Positions 34,525 through 40,581 of a stretch of DNA of 40,581 bases are shown here, one piece after another. Source of the stretch: an uncultured Mycoplasmatota bacterium (lineage in GTDB: Bacteria > Bacillota_I > Bacilli_A > RF39 > UBA660); NCBI GenBank assembly GCA_946497925.1, contig CAMMMG010000007.1, positions 1 to 40,581 of the forward strand, given 5' to 3'. A model generated the notes under the pieces. The model saw nothing but the letters and a program-made list of their open reading frames with translations. It ran no database searches and was not told the DNA's origin. The first letter of the stretch is position 1, and each line of letters begins with the position of its first letter. A program made the position numbers and the translations under genes.

Positions 34525-35094
34525 TCAACTACAAAACTCAACTTTTTCCCTCATCGCTTTAATAACTCTACTAATATGAGAAGAACTAACCTCTAAAAGT
34601 TCTTCTATTTCAAAATATTTAAAGTTATTTAGTCTTAAGGTAATAATAGCAGAATCTAACTGACTTAAATTATCTAAATAGTCATCCAATGTATTATATA
34701 TATCTAAATTATCTATAGAATCATATGGATCTACTGCACTAGAATCTTTAACTTCAAAGTCTAACTCTTGATATTTTAAAAGAGGTCTATTCTTAAGCGT
34801 AAGAATACTTCTATACATATAATTAAAACTAGATGTTAAACATACTAAAAGAAAAGAATAAAACAAAGTTCCTTTATTAGAATCAAATTTCTTAATAGCA
34901 TGATTAAAAGCAATAATACCTTCCTGTAAGAAATCATCAAGAGTAAAACCCTCATAGTGATTAGTTTTTAAATAATTATAATATTCCAAAGCTTTACCAT
35001 AAATAACAGGTTTATACTTTTTTAGCATAATATTATAGGCCACTTCATCATTATCATAAATTAAATCTAAAAGCTCATAATCATTATATTTCAT
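34525..35094 (-). CDS. SigH-like RNA polymerase sigma factor
   Basis: 189 aa. Region 2 is recognisable as DDFLQEGIIAFNHAIKKFDSNKGTLFYSFLLVCLTSSFNYMYRS. Region 4 is the helix-turn-helix LSQLDSAIITLRLNNFKYFEIEELLEVSSSHISRVIKAMREKV. It lies after mrnC and rlmB, the position sigH has in Bacillus, which supports a SigH-type identity. It lacks the sigma-70 regions 1 and 3. Stop is TGA; read-through would add a hydrophobic tail, so TGA is a real stop here. RBS AGTAGGA. Confidence 0.85.
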   Translation of the reverse strand: MKYNDYELLDLIYDNDEVAYNIMLKKYKPVIYGKALEYYNYLKTNHYEGFTLDDFLQEGIIAFNHAIKKFDSNKGTLFYSFLLVCLTSSFNYMYRSILTLKNRPLLKYQELDFEVKDSSAVDPYDSIDNLDIYNTLDDYLDNLSQLDSAIITLRLNNFKYFEIEELLEVSSSHISRVIKAMREKVEFCS

Positions 35095-35099
35095 AAATC

Positions 35100-35804
35100 C
35101 TACTTTCTATTTCGGACTACCTCATATATCAATATACCAGCTGCGACAGAAGCATTTAAACTATCTATTTTAGGACTAATAGGAATAGTCACTAAAAAGT
35201 CACAATTTTCTTTAACTAGCTTACTAATACCTTTCTCTTCATTCCCAATAATAAGACATGCTTTTCCATTATAATCTACTTTTCTATAGTCTTCTCCATT
35301 CATAACAGTACCATATATCCAAAAACCATTATCTTTAAGAATCTTAATAGTATTATTAAGATTAGTAACCAATACTATATCAATATCAAATACTGCACCT
35401 ACACTAGTCTTAATAACAGTAGAATTTATAAGCACTTGTCTATCATTAGGAATAATAATTGCATTAAAACCAGCAGCTACCGCTGTTCTAATAATCGCTC
35501 CAAAATTATGAGGATCAAGAATATGATCTAATATAAGTACTTTATCATATTCTTTTTCTATAATTTTATTTAAAGGCGTATATTGATAGTCCTCCATATC
35601 AATGATTATACCTTGATGAACCCCATCTATCAAATTATCAAGTTCCAATTTTGACATAAATCTAATCCTAGATTTTAAATTTTCACTAGAGAAAATTTCA
35701 TTTTTCTCATAATAATTCTTTTCAACATATATTTTTCTTACTTTTTTAAAATTTTTATCATCTTTAAGTACTCTTTCTGCCACATTTCTTCCATATACTA
35801 ACAT
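35100..35804 (-). CDS. rlmB: 23S rRNA 2'-O-methyltransferase, RlmB/TrmH family
   Basis: SpoU-family methyltransferase with a knotted fold. N-terminal substrate-binding part (VYGRNVAERVLKD) and the three SpoU motifs: LDHILDPHNFGAIIRTA, LIIGNEEKGISKLV and IPISPKIDSLNASVAAGI. Length 234 aa. Uses S-adenosylmethionine; position after mrnC as in other Firmicutes supports the rRNA enzyme. RBS GGAGGAAT. Confidence 0.92.
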   Translation of the reverse strand: MLVYGRNVAERVLKDDKNFKKVRKIYVEKNYYEKNEIFSSENLKSRIRFMSKLELDNLIDGVHQGIIIDMEDYQYTPLNKIIEKEYDKVLILDHILDPHNFGAIIRTAVAAGFNAIIIPNDRQVLINSTVIKTSVGAVFDIDIVLVTNLNNTIKILKDNGFWIYGTVMNGEDYRKVDYNGKACLIIGNEEKGISKLVKENCDFLVTIPISPKIDSLNASVAAGILIYEVVRNRK

Positions 35805-35806
35805 AA

Positions 35807-36181
35807 CTATTCCTCCGTAATAAACTTAATAACTTCATCTATTCTATCCACTCTATTGCTAAGTTTTAAATAACCAATTAAAGCCTCAAGAGCAGTCGCT
35901 TTTTTATATTCTATCACACTACAGCCTTTAGGATTAGCATGACTCTTAGCATTTCTAGCCCGTTTAACAACACTAATCTCATCTTCATTAAAGAAGTCAC
36001 TATCTAACATTTTATCTAAAAAATAAGCTTGTCTTTTTGCACTAACATAATTAATAGACTCCTTCTGCAAATCATTAACTTTATTAATTTTTTTCTCTAT
36101 TAAATACATTCTAATATACTCTTCATAAACTGCATCACCAAGATAAGCAAGTACTAAAGAATTAACACATCTAATATCCAT
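35807..36181 (-). CDS. mrnC: Mini-ribonuclease 3
   Basis: RNase III catalytic domain without the RNA-binding domain; trims 23S rRNA ends in Firmicutes. NSLVLAYLGDAVYEEYIRMYL holds the conserved GDAxxE metal site; KRARNAKSHANPKG and YKKATALEALIGYL with the second acidic site are clear. About 124 aa from MDIRCV, which has GAGGAGATG upstream; the ORF track adds sixteen residues. Usual neighbours cysS and rlmB. Confidence 0.93.
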   Translation of the reverse strand: MDIRCVNSLVLAYLGDAVYEEYIRMYLIEKKINKVNDLQKESINYVSAKRQAYFLDKMLDSDFFNEDEISVVKRARNAKSHANPKGCSVIEYKKATALEALIGYLKLSNRVDRIDEVIKFITEE

Positions 36182-36215
36182 AAACATCTCCTCTAAAGAA
36201 AAAAGACTAAAAAGT

Positions 36216-36905
36216 CTAATCTCTATCATTACCCATTACAATTAAAACTAATCTTAATAATTCTAATAATGTTGATATTAAAGAAGCAACATAAGTCATA
36301 GCAGCAGCCATCAACATAGAACTAGCCATAGACTTCTCGCTTGCTTCAACAACTTTTAATTTATTAAGAAACATTTTACCTCTTTTAGAAGCATTAAACT
36401 CTACAGGTAAAGTAATAAGTTGAAATAGTAATATTGCCACTAACAAGAATATACCAACCCAAGCAAGGTTCATCGCTCCAAAGATAAGACCAATTAAAAC
36501 AGCTAAATAACCAAACTTAGAACTAAAATTAACAATAGGTACTAAGAAAGATCTAAACCTTAAAAAGAAATATCCCTCTTTATCTTGAACAGCATGTCCA
36601 CATTCATGAGCTGCCACACTAACACTTGCAATAGAGTCACCATTGTATATATCAGTAGAAAGTCTAACAACTTTAGCTCTTGGATCATAATGGTCAGTCA
36701 AATATCCTCTAGTCTCTACAACATAAATATCCTCTAATCCATTATCTTTTAATATCTCTCTAGCAACTTCTGCACCTGTCATACCACTTTTAACTTTAAC
36801 TTTTTTATATTTACTATATCTTGTTCTTAAATAAATATCTGCAACTAATGTTATAAGAAAAGCAATTATAACAAGTCCATATCCAAAATACATATAATAA
36901 AACAT
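36216..36905 (-). CDS. YugP-type zinc-dependent membrane peptidase
   Basis: 229 aa of the neutral zinc metallopeptidase family (YugP type). N-terminal membrane helix (YGLVIIAFLITLVADIYL), HEXXH-type site in VSVAAHECGHAVQ near residue 125, and three or more further membrane helices. PVEFNASKRGKMFL carries the third likely zinc ligand (Glu in the first third). Function in the cell is unknown. It lies between cysS and mrnC, an inserted position compared with Bacillus. Confidence 0.85.
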   Translation of the reverse strand: MFYYMYFGYGLVIIAFLITLVADIYLRTRYSKYKKVKVKSGMTGAEVAREILKDNGLEDIYVVETRGYLTDHYDPRAKVVRLSTDIYNGDSIASVSVAAHECGHAVQDKEGYFFLRFRSFLVPIVNFSSKFGYLAVLIGLIFGAMNLAWVGIFLLVAILLFQLITLPVEFNASKRGKMFLNKLKVVEASEKSMASSMLMAAAMTYVASLISTLLELLRLVLIVMGNDRD

Positions 36906-36915
36906 TTAAAACCTC

Positions 36916-38298
36916 CTATATTTTCTCTATAGTAGTACCTTCTCTACTATCTATTAATCTAATACCTTTAGTAAGAAGATAATCTCTTATCTCATCAGCT
37001 CTACTATAATCTTTATTTTTCTTTGCTTCATTTCTTTCTTCAATTAATTTAACTATTCTCTGATCAATATCTATTATATCATCTTTTAGTAAATCTAAAC
37101 TTAAAACTTTATCAAATTCCATAACTAACTGTTTCTTAGTCTTATCACTAGTATCAAGTTTTAATACTTCATAAAGAACTGTTAAAGTCATCGCTGTATT
37201 CATATCATCAGATAATGCTTCTTTAAATTTATCTAGATAAGTCTTAATTATCTCCCCCTCAAGTTCACCTTCATCTTTAAGTAAAGATACTCTATTCTTA
37301 AGTTTCTTATAAGCATTTTCTGCTTGCCCTAAAGCTTCATAAGTAAAAAGTAATGGTTTACGATAATGAGACTCTAAACACATATAACGATAACTTAAAG
37401 GATTATAACCTTCTTTTTCTAAAGTACTAACAGTAAGTATATCTCCTTTAGATTTACTCATCTTACCACTTTTATCATTTAAATGTTCTCCATGTACCCA
37501 ATAATTACACCATTTATGACCTAAATAAGCTTCACTCTGAGCGATTTCATTAGTATGATGTGGAAAGATATTATCAACACCACCACAGTGTATATCAAGA
37601 TGTTCTCCTAAATTTTTAATAGCAATGCAAGAACACTCTATATGCCAACCAGGATAACCAACACCAAAAGGACAATCCCATTTTAACTCTTGTGAATCAA
37701 ACTTAGACTTAGTAAACCATAAAACAAAGTCAGCTTGATTTTTCTTATTACTATCAAACTCAACACCTTCACGTGCACCCACTACCATATCATCAATTTT
37801 ATGATTAGTTAAAATATAGTAATCACTAAGTTTAGATGTATCAAAATAAACATTACCACCTGCTTTATAAGCATAACCTTCATCAAGTAGTTTTTCTATC
37901 ATCTTTATATAAGAATCTATATTACTAGTAGCAGGACTAACAATACTAGGCCACTTAATATTAAGTTTCTCTGTATCTTTTTTAAACTCCTCAGTGTAAA
38001 ACTTAGCGATATCTAATACTGATTTGTGTTCTCTTTTCGCACTTTTAAGCATTTTATCATCACCACTATCAGAATCACTTGACAAATGCCCAACATCAGT
38101 AATATTCATACAACGCTTAACATTATAACCTAACATATTTAAAGTTTTTTCTAACACGTCTTCCATTATATAAGTCCTTAAATTCCCAATATGAGCATAA
38201 TGATAAACAGTAGGACCACAAGTATACATCTTAACTTCATTTTTATCTATTGGCACAAACTCTTCTACACTTCTTGTAAGAGTATTATATAATTTCAT
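36916..38298 (-). CDS. cysS: Cysteinyl-tRNA synthetase
   Basis: Class I synthetase that charges tRNA-Cys. CGPTVYHYAHIGNLRTY (zinc Cys and HIGH-type motif), GWHIECSCI and HHTNEIAQSEA (further zinc ligands), GKMSKSKGD (KMSKS motif) and a helical C-terminal anticodon-binding domain ending in RADEIRD. Length 460 aa. RBS AAGAGGTG. Confidence 0.97.
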   Translation of the reverse strand: MKLYNTLTRSVEEFVPIDKNEVKMYTCGPTVYHYAHIGNLRTYIMEDVLEKTLNMLGYNVKRCMNITDVGHLSSDSDSGDDKMLKSAKREHKSVLDIAKFYTEEFKKDTEKLNIKWPSIVSPATSNIDSYIKMIEKLLDEGYAYKAGGNVYFDTSKLSDYYILTNHKIDDMVVGAREGVEFDSNKKNQADFVLWFTKSKFDSQELKWDCPFGVGYPGWHIECSCIAIKNLGEHLDIHCGGVDNIFPHHTNEIAQSEAYLGHKWCNYWVHGEHLNDKSGKMSKSKGDILTVSTLEKEGYNPLSYRYMCLESHYRKPLLFTYEALGQAENAYKKLKNRVSLLKDEGELEGEIIKTYLDKFKEALSDDMNTAMTLTVLYEVLKLDTSDKTKKQLVMEFDKVLSLDLLKDDIIDIDQRIVKLIEERNEAKKNKDYSRADEIRDYLLTKGIRLIDSREGTTIEKI

Positions 38299-38324
38299 AA
38301 CGTCACCTCTTTCTAATTGAATAT

Positions 38325-38333
38325 ATTATATCA
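38325..38333 (-). promoter_or_regulatory. Extended -10 promoter of cysS
   Basis: TGATATAAT on the minus strand, about 28 bases before the start, with no clear -35. Same extended -10 as at 8421 and 18984. Confidence 0.6.
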
Positions 38334-38351
38334 TTAAACTATTTAAAAGAA

Positions 38352-38379
38352 AATAAGAGACTTATACTTATCCCTTATT
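38352..38379 (-). terminator. Terminator after the cupin gene
   Basis: 9-bp stem AATAAGGGA/TCTCTTATT (one G-T) with TTTTCTTTT following on the minus strand. Confidence 0.65.
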
Positions 38380-38427
38380 ACATTATATGATTATTTTATA
38401 ATATTCTTTTCATCTTTTTATTAACAA

Positions 38428-38772
38428 CTAATCTACATATTTATGTTGCTCACTAGTCCAAGCAGGAGTACAAGGTACACATGCCTCAAACTCTCCTTCA
38501 AAAGCATAACACTCATTTTTATCAAGTAAAATAACGTCACCACTTTTAAACTTTATCTTTTCTTCCTTGCCTTTAACTTCTAAAATACCACTACCAGTCA
38601 TTATATAAAGTAGTTCTTTACATTCAGTATTTGTTTGATAACCTACTTTAGGACTTCTTCCATTTATTTTAATAATGGATAAATCCAAATCTTTATCGAA
38701 TATAGGATATTGAAAGCCAGACTTATCATCATTACCAAAAAACTCTGCCTTTTCTTTGCTTACATAAATCAT
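38428..38772 (-). CDS. Small cupin-fold protein
   Basis: 114 aa. A single cupin barrel: ELLYIMTGSGILEVKGKEEKIKFKSGDVILLDKNECYAFEGEFEA resembles the two cupin motifs, but the usual HxH metal ligands are lacking (KELLYI in place of HxH), so it probably binds a small molecule or no metal. Two Cys in CVPCTPAW near the end. RBS AAGGAGAT. Follows the nuclease remnant by 25 bases; no function inferred. Confidence 0.7.
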   Translation of the reverse strand: MIYVSKEKAEFFGNDDKSGFQYPIFDKDLDLSIIKINGRSPKVGYQTNTECKELLYIMTGSGILEVKGKEEKIKFKSGDVILLDKNECYAFEGEFEACVPCTPAWTSEQHKYVD

Positions 38773-38797
38773 AATAAATATCTCCTTTCAAAAAATA

Positions 38798-39113
38798 TCA
38801 TTCATTATTTTCTATTAGTAATTTCATTTCTTTTAATTTTGTTTCTAATAATTTCTTATCAATAAGCTTTAATTTATATTCAGAAATTAAAGTTTGAGTC
38901 ATATTTTTACTAAGTGAGTATTCTACAACATCTTTATCTTTAGAACTACAAAGAATAACTCCAACACTAGGATTTTCTTGTTCTTTTTTAACATCTCTAT
39001 CTAATGCTTCTAAATATAAGTTCATTTTTCCTAAATATTCTGCTTTAAATTCTCCTAATTTCAATTCAAAAGCTACTAAACAAGATAACTCTCTATTGTA
39101 AAATAACAAATCT
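38798..39113 (-). pseudogene. YhcG-type PDDEXK nuclease, C-terminal fragment
   Basis: About 104 codons matching the C-terminal PD-(D/E)XK nuclease domain of YhcG/DUF1016 proteins: DLLFYNRELSCLVAFELKLGEFKAEYLGKMNLYLEALD with catalytic Asp and ExK, then GVILCSSKDKDVVEYSLS. The first 28 residues of the ORF in the track (MENRGYSIYE...) are translation of the TnpB element's end, not of the nuclease. The missing upstream part continues at 40528. Such proteins act in recombination-promoting or defence settings. Confidence 0.85.
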
Positions 39114-39260
39114 AGAACAAATAAAACAAACAGGTTTGTTTTTACCTTGTCGTTACCTCCAAGGATTCCTACTTCATAGATAGAGTAACCTCTATTCTCC
39201 ATAGGCTTAAATTCCGATAGTCGCTACCGTACTAATTTATTTTTATATTAAATTGTTATT
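39114..39260 (-). ncRNA. Omega RNA (reRNA) of the TnpB element
   Basis: The 162 bases after the tnpB stop include TACGGTAGCGACTATCGG (hairpin with one G-U), GAATTTAAGCCTATGGAGAA and a 9-bp hairpin AAAACAAAC/GTTTGTTTT near the end, as expected for the right end that forms the guide RNA scaffold. The guide would be the flank beginning AGATTTGTTATTTTACAATA at 39113. The 5' limit is estimated. Confidence 0.65.
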
Positions 39261-39275
39261 TATCTAAAACATTAT

Positions 39276-40424
39276 CTATACTAAACTAACTAAATTATAG
39301 TGTAACTTTAATCCTTCTAATAATATATTTAAACTAGCATTTATATCTCTATCATTATGTGATCCACATTTTGGGCAATCATACTCTCTTATACTTAAAT
39401 CTTTTAATTTACTATTCTTATATCCACAGTGACTACATATCTGACTACTTGGATAATAGGTATTTATCTTATAATAATACTTTCCTTTTATCTTACTTTT
39501 CCATTCTATTAGAGAACATAATTTACTTAAACTTGCATCTGATAGACTTTTGTTAAATGCTTTTACTTTTTCTTTAAACATATCTTTTACTAATAGACTC
39601 TCTGTTACTATAATATCATGGTCATCTACTATCTCATTAGCAATGTCATTTAAATAATGTTTTCTATAATTCTTTATCTTAGCATGTACTCTTGCTATTT
39701 TTTCTTTTGTCTTTAAATAATTCTTACTACCTTTAACTTGTCTAGATAACTTTCTTTGTAATCTTTTTAACCTCTTTTCAAATTTCATTAATACTTTATC
39801 ATTACCATATTTAATACCATCACTTGTTACTACTAAATCTTTTATTCCTAAATCTATTCCTACTATAGTTGTAGGTATTATCTTTTCTATTATGATATCT
39901 TCTTCTACTAATACACTAACATAATACTTATTGGTTGCATCTCTTGATATAGTTGCATTTACTATCTTACCTTCTATTCTTTCTTCATTTCTAAATCCTC
40001 TTATTTTAACTTTTCCTAGTTTTGGTAATTTTATATTTCTAGTTAATAAATCTACTTCTATATTACTATATTCTTTTTCTTTATATCTACTTCTTACACA
40101 ACTAGTTCTATATGACTGTTTACTAAATTTACTTTTAAATTTAGGATAACCTTTTCTTTTTGCATAATAATCATTAAAAGCTTTACATAAATCATCTACA
40201 GCAGAACATAATACAGTTGAATCTACTTCTTTTAGAAATTCATTTTCTTCTTTTAATTTAGGTAAATCTTTATGTAAATCAAATCTATTTATACCATTAT
40301 TATCCTTTAAATAATTAAGATAATAATTATATACAAAACGTTTACATCCTAAAGTTCTATTAATAAATCCCCTTTGGTCATTTGTTGGATATAACCTAAA
40401 TTTATATGCTTTATATATCTTCAT
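39276..40424 (-). CDS. tnpB: TnpB, RNA-guided nuclease of IS200/IS605 elements
   Basis: 382 aa. N-terminal YKFRLYPTNDQRGFINRTLG, then a RuvC-like nuclease with GIDLGIKDLVVTSDG (first Asp), DIIVTESLLVKDM (Glu) and GSHNDRDINASLNIL (last Asp). The zinc finger CSHCGYKN...CPKCGSH is between. All catalytic residues and the expected length are present, so the protein appears intact. It cuts DNA at the empty donor site using the omega RNA, which keeps the element in place. RBS AGAGGTG 8-12 bases before ATG; a -35-like TTGACA (40484-40489) lies in the left end. Confidence 0.95.
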   Translation of the reverse strand: MKIYKAYKFRLYPTNDQRGFINRTLGCKRFVYNYYLNYLKDNNGINRFDLHKDLPKLKEENEFLKEVDSTVLCSAVDDLCKAFNDYYAKRKGYPKFKSKFSKQSYRTSCVRSRYKEKEYSNIEVDLLTRNIKLPKLGKVKIRGFRNEERIEGKIVNATISRDATNKYYVSVLVEEDIIIEKIIPTTIVGIDLGIKDLVVTSDGIKYGNDKVLMKFEKRLKRLQRKLSRQVKGSKNYLKTKEKIARVHAKIKNYRKHYLNDIANEIVDDHDIIVTESLLVKDMFKEKVKAFNKSLSDASLSKLCSLIEWKSKIKGKYYYKINTYYPSSQICSHCGYKNSKLKDLSIREYDCPKCGSHNDRDINASLNILLEGLKLHYNLVSLV

Positions 40425-40527
40425 AATCCGAACACCTCTGTTTAATTTTTTGTAACCTAAGCGTACTATATAGAAGATATGTTTGTCAATACATTTTTTC
40501 GATTTTTCAGTATAAATTTCCTATTAT

Positions 40528-40581
40528 ATAAAAAAGTCATGATTACCAACTTGAACTCTATACTCATCTCCAATAAAAGTA
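40528..40581 (-). pseudogene. YhcG-type nuclease, upstream fragment (runs off the window)
   Basis: The minus strand at the window edge reads TFIGDEYRVQVGNHDFFI before the element begins, matching the stretch just before the DLLFY motif in YhcG proteins (FxFIGxQYRLEVGxxDFFIDLLF). It continues the frame of 38798-39113. Confidence 0.8.

Larger units (their letters stand above)
39114..40527 (-). mobile_element. IS200/IS605-type element carrying only tnpB (1414 bp)
   Basis: Ends fixed by the interrupted nuclease gene: joining 40528 to 39113 restores GAC TTT TTT ATA GAT TTG (DFFIDL) without gain or loss of bases. The left flank TTTAT fits a TnpB-type target motif. No tnpA is present, so it depends on a transposase in trans. 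No target duplication, as usual for the family. Confidence 0.85.

Noticed and set aside
38798-39202. 134-aa ORF as an intact protein starting MENRGY
   Set aside because: The first 28 codons lie in the TnpB element end (omega RNA); only the part from DLLFY belongs to the nuclease.
39359-40149. Plus-strand ORFs in tnpB
   Set aside because: Antisense shadows of an intact tnpB frame.

Overview
This is a very AT-rich window from a low-GC Gram-positive (Firmicutes/Bacilli) chromosome. Three housekeeping clusters have Bacilli order: eno-secG-rnr-smpB-ssrA, rpsL-rpsG-fusA-tuf, and uvrA-lgt-trxB-yvcK-whiA. murD and a FemAB-type ligase show a peptidoglycan wall. Compact operons and missing neighbours (no rapZ or hprK beside yvcK/lgt, no ACT part on Rel) suggest a reduced-genome lineage, perhaps one of the uncultured gut Bacilli of RF39 type; that placement is inference. 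Several genes end in TGA where read-through would add junk, so the standard code fits.

Layout. 1-5.8 kb (minus): tmRNA, smpB, a CapA-like phosphoesterase, rnr, secG, eno. 5.8-8.3 kb (minus): an unknown gene with an in-frame stop near its start, a Fic/Doc-like protein lacking the usual histidine, and murD. 8.4-10.4 kb: a FemAB ligase (plus) and a membrane-anchored protein (minus) sharing a terminator. 10.4-14.8 kb (minus): the str operon. 14.8-21.9 kb: a diversity-generating retroelement (DGR). 21.9-25.2 kb: a TGS-uridine kinase-like protein, ClpP, a DUF3006 protein and a double-HTH regulator. 25.2-32.0 kb (minus): uvrA to whiA. 32.2-38.3 kb (minus): a tail-anchored pseudokinase-like protein, a Rel protein split into two frames, a tiny 10-codon unit, a SigH-like sigma factor, rlmB, mrnC, a YugP-type protease and cysS. 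38.4-40.6 kb (minus): a cupin and a YhcG-type nuclease gene cut in two by a TnpB element.

The DGR is the most unusual part. It has a reverse transcriptase and an Avd-like protein with overlapping genes, a large membrane-anchored target protein with a C-type-lectin/FGE-like end, and between them a tandem array of five ~350-bp units. Four units carry short C-terminal variable cassettes of the form RGG...NAG(V/I)F...SFRLVM, mostly differing at codons of NNT/NNC form. The fifth unit shares a perfect 113-bp block with the 3' end of the target gene. That shared block has a core unlike the other four; it puts an early stop in the target and leaves the normal ending (SFRLVMSVTSP) out of frame just downstream. 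The window therefore looks like a DGR with a bank of stored variants and a target now in a truncated state.

The second notable structure is the TnpB insertion. Removing 39114-40527 rejoins the reading frame of the nuclease gene exactly, which fixes both ends of the element and the expected guide of its omega RNA.
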